In this document: positions 22,156 through 34,345 of the stretch, one piece after another
Layout of the letters: every line of letters starts with the position of its first letter
How positions within the stretch are numbered: the stretch's first letter is position 1
DNA from: Gnetum montanum
Lineage: Eukaryota; Streptophyta; Gnetopsida; Gnetales; Gnetaceae
DNA: 64,000 bases
Reading direction: 5' to 3'
Assembly (NCBI GenBank): GCA_015680685.1
Contig: MNCI01036755.1
Span: forward strand, 215,889-279,888
The notes under the pieces: generated by a model
Told to the model about the DNA's origin: nothing
Databases searched by the model: none
Seen by the model: the letters and a program-made list of their open reading frames with translations, nothing else
Made by a program: the position numbers and the translations under genes

Positions 22156-24450
22156 ATGTCTCCTTCTTCATACAGAAGTGCCTCATCATCTAGGTCTAAA
22201 ATAGGAAACAATCAGTGGTGTAATACACATGATGTTGATCCACCAGTCCCTCAACAAGTTCAAGTGGTATATATTCATCCCAATGAGTATATACCATACT
22301 TCACCTTTATCCTCCATAAAGATGAACAACTATGTTGGTGAGACTTAGAAGAATACGTTGTGAAAGACCATGACTCAAGAGAATACCATCCCACATAGGT
22401 ACAATGTCAAAAGGACTTACAATATCATAAGTCTTTGAAGGGTAACTGGTCCTAGGATGCCCCACATGTCTTAAGCAAAAATGAGGGTGGTGAACCTACC
22501 TCAAGCAATCACCCATACAAAGATGTTCCTCCCCTTGAATTTGGCCAAGGGGTTGTGTATAAGGACCTTCATTCCACAATACATAACCCAGGTTTTGATA
22601 CCCATGGGCACAAAGGGTCCAAAAAAGGAACAGGAACTCATGATAAAGGTGGACATTCTGATCCCAATCGTGATTGGGGCTGAGACTATAGAAGAGAAGG
22701 TAGTAGACACCATCATGGTGAGAGTTCCCCTTCTTCTTCACCTTCATCATCTCCTTCACCCTCTCCTTCAATATATAGATGTGGTCATAAAGAAAAAGAC
22801 CATGGGGATAAAGGTAGGCAAAGTAGAAGTCATAGATGAAACAACTAAGAAATGGGACAAGGGTACTCTAGAGAGTCACGACATAGAAGAAGGGATAGTA
22901 GGGAACAACGTAGGAATCATAGATGCCATAGATGAGATTATCATGATGAATCACTACTTGCTACTTGAAGTATGTTAGACATAACTAAGGCTGTTAGAAT
23001 TCCAACAAGGCATCCGAAAGATAGTAGGATCAAAAGATTAGATATGAACAACATCCCACGATTTGAAGGGGGATACAACGCTGATCCTTAGAATCACTTA
23101 CAAGAATTCCATCATGTGTGTGCCTTACAAAATATAGAGAATGAATGAAAAAAACTTAAGTTGTTTCCATGGACACTAGTTAAAGAAGCGAAAAGTTGGT
23201 ACTGGTCTTTAGAACTGGAATCCATTCGTAGGTGGAGTACTATGTTAGAACTATTTAATAACAAGTACCAAATGTACTCTTGAGTATCTAAATTTCAAAG
23301 GCAAATCCAAGGCTAGAAACAAGGAGGAAATGAATCCTTGGATGCTACCATGGGCTGATATTATGCACTGTTACACCATTATCCTAGCCATGGTTATTCG
23401 TAAAGGAATCAACTACGCCATCTCATGGATGGGCTTAGGCATGAAATAAGAAGAACCCTTGGGACTTATGCCCAAGGAAGACTATCTGAGCTTAGGTCCC
23501 ATCAAATTCAAAGACTATTGGAGCAAGTTGCTAAGGAAGAATGTGAGCTATGGAAGAGAGAAAGTGTGGAAGAGTATAATTGAGATCCTTCCCTCCAGAA
23601 TAGGGGAGTAAGATTTTTTGAGGATAAAGAAGAGTCACCACTCAAAGAGATGGTGAATAGGAAAAATTTGCCTATCCAAAAGATGACATCAGAATTTTCA
23701 GCAAAGGTAGACCAAATGTGGGATTCCCTAGACAATAGATTTCAAACTATTCTTAAAATAGTAGAGGAGTCTAGAGAGCAAGGTAGTGAGAAAAGAAAAA
23801 AGAAAGACGCTAAACATGCACATAGCAAGGGTAAGGGCAATGTTTCCATCATTGAAGAGGTTGTGGATTTGGAAATAAACAATGATAATGGATGTGAGAT
23901 ATGTCAATATGACCATCTTAAGTGATGTTTCCATGTAATCTCACATCTGTAGGAGTCTAAGGTGTATGCACTCAACCCATGATTAAACAAAAGGTAGAAA
24001 CCCCAAAGGTTACCTTATCCTCAAGGTAACCCAAGGCAGTTCCACCAACCCTTAACATATTATCCCAGTGGAACTGCACCACAATCAATTGAGCAATAGC
24101 AATAGTGGTAGCACCCACAATTATGGGGAATGCCACCACCAAGGAAATAGTATCCTTACCATCAACCTGACCCATATAGATATTACATGCATCAACCAAT
24201 CTTCCCATGTGACTCTACTAGTCACATATCTCCTCAACCTAACTACCAAGCCCGCAAGTATTATGGGACACCCTCTTCTAGAGGCAATATTTTGCAAGGA
24301 TATCATTCTTCTCATTTGGATGCATCTCTTCCCCCAATGGCTCCACTACCACCTACTCCGGCAATGCAAGGTGAAATCCCTACCTAGCCATAGCAACGTA
24401 GTGCCACGAGGGCTATTAAGTATCAACCTACTATTGGTTCCAGCAACCAC
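22156..24450 (+). pseudogene. B1 gag
   Basis: It starts MSPSSYRSASSSRSKIG. The true frame then runs through an Arg/Ser/His-rich stretch (about 22680-22920: RHHHGESSPSSSPSSSPS, then ESRHRRRDSREQRRNHRC). The longest open frame here (22481-22978) is not the coding one: the same region in B2 favours the RS-rich frame. The gag domain follows (RIKRLDMNNIPRFEGGYNAD, LKLFPWTLVKEAKSWYWSL). Next come RKNLPIQKMTSEFSAKVDQM and a CEICQYDH remnant of a zinc knuckle near 23900. A Pro/Gln-rich C-terminal part ends it. More than ten stops are seen. Confidence 0.72.
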
Positions 24451-25200
24451 ATGAAGAAAAGACCTTTCTTTAGAACCAAAAAACCAACCAAGCCCTTGCA
24501 ATCACAAGCAACTAGTTCCTTAGATGCCTTAGTATCAATCAAAACTTTGGAGCCTCCTTCAACCAAATCACCGCACTCAACACATATGGTCATGCTAACA
24601 CATGTTGTCATTGATTGGATCAAAGCTGGCCATCTTCCCAAGAAATTTTCTAATCCTAGGAGTCCTATGATATACTTAAAAATCATTGTAAATGCATTAT
24701 GCAAGGCTATTTTGGATTCAAGTTCTAGTGTCAACTTGATTTCTCAAGAAATGTACAAGGCCTAGAACCTGCCTTCATTGAAAAAGAGCAACATTGGTCT
24801 AGAGTTGGATGACCAATCCATCACTTTCCCATTGGGACTGGTGGAAGACATTGTTACCACTATTTGTGGGTGATCATACCCAGCTAACTTCCTAGTGATT
24901 CACAACGGTAAGGGGGACTTCCCAATCATAATGGGAAGAGCATGGCTAAGCACCATCGACGCACGCCTAGGAATCTGCAATCTTTACTTAGACATATCAA
25001 AGGAAAATACATTCGGAAAGATTGAGAAGAAGAAAGTTTCGTGCATCGCATACAGTGAAATAGTGTGTAATTGTGTGCAGAGGTCATGGTTTGTGCAAAG
25101 TTTAACATTTCCTGCATGCAATCACTGTGCACAAGTGATCAACATACAAAGATGCCTATATGCAGTAGCCACACAACAAGAAGGTACCTAGTGGCTGATA
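24451..25200 (+). pseudogene. B1 protease
   Basis: 24451-24765 leads into CKAILDSSSSVNLISQEMYK, where the protease motif normally reads D-S/T-G. The glycine is replaced by serine, so activity is unlikely. Downstream, FPIIMGRAWLSTIDARLGI (about 24920-24980) is the conserved C-terminal protease region of plant gypsy elements. Stops occur near 24765 and 24872. Confidence 0.75.
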
Positions 25201-25230
25201 GTTGATCAAAAAATTAGTTCACTCATATGC

Positions 25231-26125
25231 ATGGAACCAATTGAGGGTTTGACTTATGCTTACATCGATAGCATAGATGCATTAGAGCAAGTCCACCATC
25301 AACTTCCAAGTATTAACCTTGAAAATATCAACTGGGGGAAGTTGGAAATCCATGAGAAATTTAAGCAGGAGTCCCTTGAGCTAAAATCATTACCCACCAG
25401 TATAGAATACATGTTCCTTAAAAATGGAAAATCGGTAATTATCAATGCTAAGCTTGCTCCTCAACAAAAAGAAGAATTGATAAAGGTAATAAATAAATGG
25501 TTGAAAGCCTTCACTTGGTCATATCATGAATTAACTAGAATAGATCCTAGGATATGCCAACATAGAATTTACACTGACCCCTCTATGAAGCCTCGAAGAC
25601 AACTGCAAAGGCGATTGAATACTAAGCTGAAGTAAGTAGTTAAGGAAGAAATTGAATAGCTTCTCAAGGTTGGGTTCATATACCCCATTGCTGATAGTGA
25701 ATGGGTTAGCCCCTTAGTTATTGTGCCTAAAAAGGGAGGCAAATGGAGGGTGTGCATAGATTTTAGGCTACTAAATATGGCAACATTCAAAGATCACTTT
25801 CCATTATCATTTGTTGACCAAGTCTTAGACACCATACAATTTTCTTTATGGATATAGCAGATATAATCAAATACAAATAGCCCTAGAAGACCAAGCCAAG
25901 ACTATGTTCACCAATCCTTGGGGACCATTTGCATATAAATAGATGCCATTTGGCTTGTGCAATGCCCTTGCAACATTTCAATGACTAGTTCTAAGCATAT
26001 TCCAATAGCAGATAGGGAATGGCATGGAGGTCTTTATGGACAACTTCTCCACTTATGGAGAAAACTTTGATCAAGCCTTGGACCAGTTGGAGCAAGTGTT
26101 AAAAATATGTGTAGAAACTAATTTG
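25231..26125 (+). pseudogene. B1 RT
   Basis: The linker PRICQHRIYTDPSMKPRRQL leads into FIYPIADSEWVSPLVIVPKK and WRVCIDFRLLNMATFKDHFP. About 20 bases near 25840 are missing compared with B2 (the DTI-AGHHYYSFLDGYS region). The active site reads EVFMDNFSTYG, so the second catalytic aspartate is replaced by asparagine. Stops are also present. Confidence 0.8.
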
Positions 26126-26149
26126 AGGCTTAACTGTTAGAAAAGCCAT

Positions 26150-26900
26150 TTGATGGTCCACGAAGGCATAGTACTAGGGCACAGAATCTCACACACAAGG
26201 ATAGAGGTAGACCTTGATAAAATCAAACTTATCCAGGGAATTACCCATCAACCAAAAATTATCAAAGATATTCAGTCATTCCTTGGACATACTAGCTACT
26301 ATAGGAGATTTATTGAGAAATTTTCAAAGGTTGCCAAATCATTGGTGGAATTATCGAAAAAGGATGTACCTTTTGAGTGGACCAGGGAATACGAATTAGC
26401 TTTCCCAACTCTGAAACAAAAGCTAGTAAAAACACCCATTCTACAAGCTCCTGACTAGTCCAAATCATTCCATATCATGACTAATGCACCCTACTATGCT
26501 TTAGGAGCTATACTTACATAGTTAGATGACTAGAAGTGTCCTTATTACATACACTATGCTAGTAGAAATATTGTTGGTGCACAACTTAACTACACTACCA
26601 CAGAGAAAGAATTAATGGTTGTACTATTTGCACTAGAAAAATTTAGACACTATGTATTGGGATATAAAGTATATATACATATAGATCATAGTACAATAAG
26701 GTTCTTCATAAATAAGCCAACGGTAAGCCCTCATATCATATGATAGTTTGTAATCTTACAAGAGTTCGATCTTACGATGATCAATCGTAAAGGCACCAAG
26801 AACGTAGTTGCTGATCATTTATCTCAGTTGCGATGGGACAACAAAGAGGATGAGTATCCAATTTTTGATCATTTCCATCATGAATTCCTCTTTGCTGGTG
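26150..26900 (+). pseudogene. B1 connection and RNase H
   Basis: GIVLGHRISHTRIEVDLDKI and IQSFLGHTSYYRRFIEKFSK are the gypsy RT connection. RNase H follows with FHIMTNAPYYALGAILT (a catalytic D is replaced by N), LNYTTTEKELMVVLFALEKF and KVYIHIDHSTIRFF. Only one RNase H is present, as expected for the Athila group. Confidence 0.78.
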
Positions 26901-26929
26901 TAGTGAATAATCAATAACCCATGGAGACA

Positions 26930-28281
26930 AACTAGTACAATAGCAATCTTACCTATCTCCTCACCCAACAAACACCACAAGAGTTAAACCTTAAGAAGAA
27001 ACAACAGTTTCTTCACCGAGCCAAGTACTTTATGGAGATCAATGGGAAACTTTACAAAGTGTTTCCTGATGGCTTGGTTCGATGGTATGTTCCCAATATA
27101 GATCAATTAAAATTTCTCCAAGATGCTCATGAGGGTCCTTGTGGGGGTCATTACACTGGGAGACGAATGACCATCAAGATCCTTCTTGTAGGATATTATT
27201 GGCCTACTTTATTTCAGGATGCCCATCGTTTCGTCCAATCTTGTGAGTGCTGTCAACATGATGGGGGAATGACTACTAGAATAGAGGGTCGACAACAATG
27301 GATTCAACCATTAGAACCCTTCGAAATTTTGAGAATTGATTTTATGGGGCCGATTACACCAATGTCCAATGGAAAAGCTTATATTATTGTTGCCATTGAT
27401 TACCTAACAAAATGGGCTGAAGCAGCTGCTATTAAAGATTGTACATCATCTATAGCTGCATGATTTGTTTAACAACAAATCATAAAAAGGTTTGGTGTGT
27501 CACGTGCACTTATTTTAGACAATGGTATGCACTTCACAGGTGCAACTTTTCAAAAATTAATGCAACACTTAGGGATTGAACACAAATTAACAGCACCATA
27601 CCACCCCTAAGCGAACGGTCAAGCAAAAGTCACCAACAGGGAGATTATGAAGATATTGATAAGAACTGTTAGCAAGTTTAGGTGAGATTGGAGCACTAAA
27701 CTGAATGATGCTCTTTGGGCATATCGCTCCACATGGAAACTCCCTACAGGCTACTCTCCCTATGAGTTAGTGTATGGTAAATTACCAATGCTTCTCATTC
27801 GAACTAAGCTCTATACACTATCCATGGCATGTGACCTCAACCTTGACCTTGATCTAGCATAGAAACAAAGGTTAGTAATCCTTAACTTACTAGATGAAAA
27901 ATGACTAGCTGCCCTATCATCTAATGAGTTGCACAAGGCATTGAATAAACAACGTCATGACCTAAGGATTAGAAAAGTTAAATATCAACCAAGAGATAAG
28001 GTTCTATACTAGAATCCCACACATGTGCCACAATGTACCAAATTTTAAACACTATGGAAAGGATCTAATATTATTTATGTAACTTTTCCTTCAGGTGCCA
28101 TGACAATATACAAACCTAAGAGCCCATATAAGAAACTATTGATCAATGTTCAACAAACGAAACCTTTCCATGAGCTTAGGACAGCCATTACACATGCTAC
28201 CTTTGTTGATGGACAACCTTGCTTACTATTTTGGATCTCCTCCTTCCAACTCAGTCGTGAAGGAGATGGCCACCTATACTA
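26930..28281 (+). pseudogene. B1 integrase
   Basis: 27032-27463 is open. It contains the HHCC zinc region (DAHEGPCGGHYTGRRMT, then SCECCQHDGG) and the first catalytic D in VAIDYLTKWAEA. After a stop, the second D is in LDNGMHFTG. The third position reads QAKVTNREI, where E is replaced by K. The SPYELVYGKLPML and TLWKGSNIIYVTFPSGAM segments complete the C-terminal part. Confidence 0.82.
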
Positions 28282-30216
28282 ACCATTTTATTTCGTTAAT
28301 TAATTTTGAATTTTTCTTTTACACATTTTTTTTACACATTCTTTCAACTTTTCTTATTTTTGTTTTACACCATCATTCATATTTTTACTATTTCTTTGTT
28401 TGCTTGATTACTTTTATTCATCATCCAATAAGTGCTCATGATGGTGGATTGAATTATATCATATTGATTGCTAATGTTTGGGTTCTACCTTTGAATTATG
28501 ATGCTGATATTAAGGTATGGTTCTTTTGGTAAAACAGGCGATGAGTCCACGCCGTCCACTCATCCATACAACTCTATGGTCTCCTTTAGCTTGGAACTGT
28601 ACAGTTCCTTTTTTCTAAGTAAACTTTTAATGAATTGGTGGTTGGGTAGTTTTCAAACCAAGGAAATACTTAAAGGATGAAAAGGTATGACTTCAAGGGG
28701 ATTTGATGAATTTGTGCTGGCCATTATCTTGGGTTCTTGGGTGCTTTTTCTTCAATTTTTTGCCATTTTGACATTGTTCAAAAATTGGGAAGTTGAGTGA
28801 ATAAAAATAAGTCTTTGCATGGTGTGGTTCTCATGCAAAAGTTTAAAAAAAAAGAACAAAAAAAAAAGAAAAAAATAACAAAAAAATAGTGAGAATTCAA
28901 ATCACACCCCTTAGACCTAATAAAGTAATATGGGCTGCAAGCACTGGTTATGAAACTAAAAAGATATGTTACCCATGATTTAAGGTTTCCTCTAACTAAG
29001 GCCCTTTCTCGCTTCCTACTTCTCCTTCTTGCGCTCTTTGGAATGGTGGTAACTTTTTGTAGAAGCATTCTTGTTACTTCAGGTGGATGGATTGGTCAAG
29101 TGTATTGATGCAAGGTCACTAGATGTGGTTTCTTTGAGTCTAGATTTGGGATGAGTTCTACTCAGTTGCATTAACCATAAAGTACACAAGGGGCTTTACA
29201 CAACCTTGTTCTTGGGATTCCATTTCATTCTTTCTCTCCATCTTTCTTCCCATTTTTCACCTCATTTCTAGTTTTATCATTAGTTTTTTCTAAGTTGATG
29301 CATTTTTTTTCTTTGGTGAATTCTTGTGGATAAGTTTTTAACTCTTGCTTCCAAATGACATTCCTAGAGCCTATGAACTCTTTGGTTTGTGGGTTTTTTA
29401 GGGTATAAAAGTTATGAGCCTACTTTGGGGAGGACTCACTGCATTTCTTTTTGGTGCAATTATTAACTTATTTCCCTTAAAAATTTCTTGCAATTAATCA
29501 TTTCTTGTTTCATCCCCATCCATGACATCCATTTTATTAGCATTGTCTTTGATATTTTTCATCTTTCTTGTTCCTCATTTTTTTCCATCTTCTAGCTACT
29601 AGACGTTCACTCTTAGTTGTGGGGGCCCTAGCACAATTTTTTTAATTTTTTCCATTTTACTAATTGCCTAATCCCTACACCTTGGGTAGTTGCCAGTGAT
29701 AAATCTCTGAACTAGTTTTTGCCATAACCACTACTCAACCAATGTGCTTCATATCAAGGCAAGGTATCAATTGCATTGTGGTTTATCTATCCTTGCTCAT
29801 TTGTGACCATGTTGTGTGTGCAGATGACAATCATACAAATAATCGACTAGGGTTGGAGGAAGCACTCAAGATGGAAAGAATCTAGAGTATTTATAAAAGG
29901 AGCAAGTTCAATGGCATGGATATGGATAAACAACAGAAGGCATAATCTCGGCATTGGCGGAAACATGCTCCATCTTCTTTCTGTCTCTCTTTTTCTCTTC
30001 AAGCTACCAAATAAAGGCTTAGATGTCATTTATGTATGAGTGTTTCCCACAATGGTCATGAATACTAATGTTGTAATATGCTTATTGATTCATTCACTGG
30101 GCATGTTAAGTTTGTCATCCCATTCCACCATCAGTTGTCAATTAGTCAATAATCCCATACCTTTCTAATATTTTGAAAGGAACTCAAGGATGAGTTTTCA
30201 TTCAATCATGGTCATA
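28282..30216 (+). other. B1 non-coding region between integrase and 3' LTR
   Basis: About 1.9 kb without a supportable gene. It holds a T-rich stretch (28300-28420), an A-rich run (28843-28890) and the word GTTGTGGGGGCCC near 29617. No clear polypurine tract touches the 3' LTR. B2 has the same region from about 40705, so it is part of the family and not a later insertion. Confidence 0.6.
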
Positions 30217-31259
30217 TGATGAAGTGGTTACTCTAATTATTAGAGAAGTTATTATTAGAGAAGTTACTCTAATAATTAGATTAGTTATTATTAGAGTGAT
30301 TACTCTAATTATTAGAGCGGTTATTATTGGAGTGGTTACTCTAATAATTAGAGTGGTTATTATTGGAGTAGTTACTTTAATTATTATAGCAATTATTATT
30401 AGAGTGGTTACTCTAATAATTAGAGTGGTTATTATTGGAGTAATTATTCTAATTATTAGAGAAATTACTCTAATTATTAGAGTAATTTCTCCTAAGTCTA
30501 TAAATACAGTGCCCAGGTGCACAATTGGAAAGAAGTCGTGTAGCAATCAAGTAGGGAAACTCTTGTAGTTTGTCTGAAAGTTAGAGTATTTTCCAAGTGC
30601 CCAAAGTAAGAGGTCGAAGTGTGGATGGATCTTTATTCGAGCATGTAGCTAAGCACACCTTCTATATGACAATAAAGATGAGCTCTTTGATTCATCCTTG
30701 TAGCACTTGAGATTTTTTTCTTACACATTTCTATTATTTTATTTTCTTATGCATTTATTTTATTTTATTTTATGCACTTTACATTTCTATTATTATCAGA
30801 ACAATTCATTTTGATCAATTAACAAAATCGTTAAATTACACTCAGTACGGTCACTTTAAGCATGCGTATAACACTTGGTAACCCAGTAACAATTAGAATT
30901 TGGTAATCCTAGTAGTGTTGCACTCATTTAGGATGTGTACAACAAGTGAGAACATATACTGGTGTTAGGATTAGTTAAATCCTAGTTAATCAGTAGTTAA
31001 GTTAAATTAGTGACTTAGTTGCCTCTCTCCTTCCCTACTAGTGTAGGACATAAAAACATAAAAACTATAAAAATCATATGCCTCAAACTTACTTAACCAT
31101 ACAATCATGACATATAGGTAAGCTTGGAAAGACAATGATCAACCAACCTATCCTTGTTCCACAAGGGCGCATAAGCACTTAGTCCTTGGAATTTGACCAA
31201 ATCGTGCATGAAATGCTTGTATTCGTATGGTTGAGCATAGGGTACCTCGCTTTTCATCA
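30217..31259 (+). repeat. B1 3' LTR
   Basis: Same limits and features as the 5' LTR: palindrome array 30224-30486, TATAAATA 30499-30506, end TCATCA. The AGTGG target duplication follows at 31260-31264. Confidence 0.88.
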
Positions 31260-31733
31260 AGTGGCTTATAAATGTACTTTGGACCTATCGAATGATGTTC
31301 TATACTATAACTAGTGTAATTCCGTATAGCCTAGTTTTTGGTTCTATAGCTAGGTTACCTCTTGAATTGCAAGTGCCATCACTCCAAGTAGCCTTATCAT
31401 ACTTCATCAATGATGAATAGAACTAAGAGTTGTGCACCATGGATCTAGTCCTGGTGGAAGAGAAATAGGTGAAAATGCTTACTCATGTTAAGTGTTACTA
31501 GGAGAGGTAGAAACGACAACACAACCATAACCTAGAAAAGCACAAGATCAAGGAAGAAGACCTAGTTCTCAAAGCTATTTGTGAGCATGTGGAAAAATTC
31601 TCAGCAAACTAGGAAGGATGTTCCCTAGTCACTAATGCCTATGGCAATGGAGCCTTTTGGATACCAAGCATGGATGGGAATGAGTTGGCCAATTTAGTAA
31701 ATCATTCCTACTTGAAGCCTTATGACATGTAAC
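31260..31733 (+). pseudogene. Element N integrase C-terminus (resumes after B1)
   Basis: After the target duplication the integrase continues in coding sense: NVLWTYRMMFYTITSVIPYS, then LVFGSIARLPLELQVPS. Further on, KIKEEDLVLKAICEHVEKFS and YGNGAFWIPSMDGNELANLV match the last exon of O (SIKEEDLVLKAAREHRDKFS). It ends near 31733 after SYLKPYDM. With 20971 this restores one split gene. Confidence 0.8.
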
Positions 31734-33418
31734 TCGTGAGAATCAACCATTGACATTGATGGAATTTGCAACAAATGAGAAGTGAGCCTATACAATTTTC
31801 TTTTGCACAACATATGGACTAAAAAGTTAATGAAAATTTCCTTTGGGTGTACCAATTGTGACCATTGGTAGCCTAGTTCACTAATTATTTTATATGATCT
31901 TATGCATTATCATGTAATAACATGTTTTCTTTGTCTTATTTCTTATTTTCTTGGGGTTGTGCTTGTAGGATGAAGGCTGGAGTCCTCATAGAGGTGTAAC
32001 TCATTATGATAGAAAGTCACCACATGACCTTGATTGTAAGATTCAATGAGTGTGTCCTATTGTGCTAAGAGAGCTTATTCCACTTCATTCCTACTACTCC
32101 TTAAGCTCAACCTTGTAGCCTAATTATAACCTTCCTCACCTTAAATGATAATGTTGACATATGTCAAACACTCATGCATTATGACCATATGATAACCCTT
32201 CGTCATGCTCTATCTACAAGTTTTTTAAATGTAACACATCTCATTCAATGGAAAAACCATTAATTTTGTCAAATGTAATACATCTCATTCAATAGGAAAA
32301 ACAAATCGAATTAGCCTTGGTAAAGAAACCCAATGAAGGTTTCACCATAAAAAAAATGAAAAAGCAAATTGCCAAGAAGCTGAGAGGCCAAAGAAGACCA
32401 AAAGACAAATCGATGCCTTCAAACATGTAAAGGGAGGAGCCCAATGGCCAAAGAAAACCTTGGAATGAAGTGTTGGTTCCTCAAATGCATTGTTGAGTAA
32501 CCAACACTTCAAAGAAAAAAGAGTGAAGACTTATTGATTAATCAACATGTTAGTTTCATATTGTATCCATGATGTTAATACTTGGAAGTCATTAGTAGTC
32601 CTCAGGATCAAACATTACCTATGAATTGCACCATTTCATCATAGCCTTATCCCATCATCACAAGCACTCTTTGGCATGGTTTGACACTAATAAATCAAGC
32701 ATGGAGAGGAAACATTGGTGATGGACCTACAATGATGTTTTATATTCTTTGTCATTACCTCTTAGGTCAACCCTCAAGATACCAACAAAGAGGGTCCAAT
32801 GAAACACCACCAAGAAAATGCATTTTGTAATATTTTGACATTGTAATTCTTACCCCATGAAGCTTGAGGCTAAAAATTCATTGTAAAATGTGAAGATTGT
32901 AATCTACAAGATGCAATTTCTCATTTTTAAATTTTGGGGCTGAAAAATGCCTCATAAGTGATAAAATCCTTAATAACTAAGTGAAAAAAGTCATATCATG
33001 CCTATATTTTGGCTTAGGAGGGGTCTGAAATGCCTTCTGGACTATCAAAATTGGCATTTTCATGGGTTTTCTTGGAGGGAGGTATAACCTTTTCTACACT
33101 AAAATCATATGTGCTTAGTGTTGGGGGGTGTAACGTCACCTATGCTTAGCATTAGGGGGTTTAACTCCCAACACTCTAGCATTGGTCTTGCTCCCAGCAT
33201 GGCTCATGCAGCCCTAGTGTTACCCCAATTATTCCAACATGGGTGTAATACTGCTAGCATGGTTCATACATCCCAACATTACTCCAAAAGATTAATGTGG
33301 ATGGAAGAAGCTAGCATGGTTTAAATCTTTATTTATTATTTTTGGTATCTAGAATGGTTTTGGTACCTTGGGGGTATCAAAACTTACCATACATGGAAAC
33401 CATACTAGACTTAGATAT
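31734..33418. other. Element N sequence downstream of pol
   Basis: No coding region is supportable. 33105-33310 has short repeated words (TAGTGTTGGGGGG, TTAGCATTAGGGGG, TGCTAGCATGGTTCAT) resembling the word clusters of Tat-like U3 regions. It may therefore be the start of the N 3' LTR. It is interrupted by B2 at 33419. Confidence 0.4.
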
Positions 33419-34345
33419 TGATGAGAGTAGTTACTCTAGCGGTTACTCTAGCAGTTACTCTAATTATTAGAGTGGTTACTCTAGCAGTTACTCTAGTAGT
33501 TATTCTAATTATTAAAGTGGTTACTCTAGCGGTTACTTTAGCAGTTATTCTACTTATTAGAGCGATTACTCTAATTATTAGATTAGTTGCTCCCAAGCCT
33601 ATAAATATAGTGCCCATGCATATAATTGAGAGAAGTCTTTTAGTAGTCAAGTAGTGAAACTCTTGTAGTCTATTTGAAAGTTAGAGTATTTTCCAAGTGC
33701 CCGCAGTAGGAGGTCTAAGTATGGATAGATTTTTATTTAAGCATTGTATACCTGAGCACACCTTGTGTACAACAATAAATATGAGCTCTTTGATTCATCC
33801 TTGTAGCACTTGAGATTTGTTTTCTTATGCATTTATTTTATTTTATTTTCTTATGCATTTATTTTATTTTATGCACTTTACATTTTTTTTATTAGCACAA
33901 AAATTCATTTTGATCAATTAAGAAAATCATTAAATTACACAAGCACGATCACTTCAAGCATGCATGTAGTGCTTAGTAACCCAGTAACGATTAGTGTTAG
34001 TGTTGCACTAGTTCAGGATGTGTACGGAAAGTGGGAATGGATGCTTGTGTTAGGATTAGTTAGAACTTAGTTAATGAGTAGTTAAGCTAAATTATTCACG
34101 TAGTTATCTCTCTCTTTCCCTACTAGTGCAGGAGATAAAAACATAAAACCTATAAAAATCATATGCCTCAAGCTTACTTAACCATACAATTGTGACATAC
34201 AAGTAAGCTTGGAAAGACAATGATCAACCAACCTGTCCTTATTCCACAAGGGCGCATAAGCACTTAGTCCTTGGAATTCAATCCGATCATGCATAAAACT
34301 CTCATATTCTTATGGTTGAGCATAGGGGTACCTCACCGTTCATCA
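33419..34345 (+). repeat. B2 5' LTR
   Basis: It starts TGATGAGAG and ends TCATCA. It is about 115 bases shorter than the B1 LTRs, partly because its upstream array (33424-33590) is shorter and differently built. The array is made of 12-bp words GTTACTCTAGCG/A with three longer ACTCTAATTATTAGAG palindromes. TATAAATA lies at 33600-33607. Confidence 0.85.

Larger units (their letters stand above)
20977..31259 (+). mobile_element. Element B1: complete Athila-like LTR retrotransposon
   Basis: LTRs at 20977-22019 and 30217-31259 start TGATGAAGTGG and end TCATCA. They are flanked by 5-bp AGTGG duplications. The primer site after the first LTR and the gag-PR-RT-RH-INT order are all present. The RT linker (LPTSIEYMFLKNGK, then RICQHRIYTDPSMKPRRQ) and a TGGCGCC-type primer site are typical of Athila-group elements. 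The coding regions carry many stops, and both RT and integrase have lost catalytic residues. It lies inside the integrase gene of element N. Confidence 0.9.
11935..33418 (+). mobile_element. Element N: old Tat/Ogre-like retrotransposon, split by nested insertions
   Basis: The + strand pol at 18020-20976 resumes at 31265 after the B1 insertion, within the same integrase. Protein similarity to element O in this window is clear in the RT linker, RT, additional RNase H and integrase C-terminus. Upstream of RT lies about 6 kb without sense coding. At its left end is sequence homologous to the antisense gene of element O. Element A (left) and B2 (right) interrupt it further. Stops are dense, so it is an old copy. 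Confidence 0.75.
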
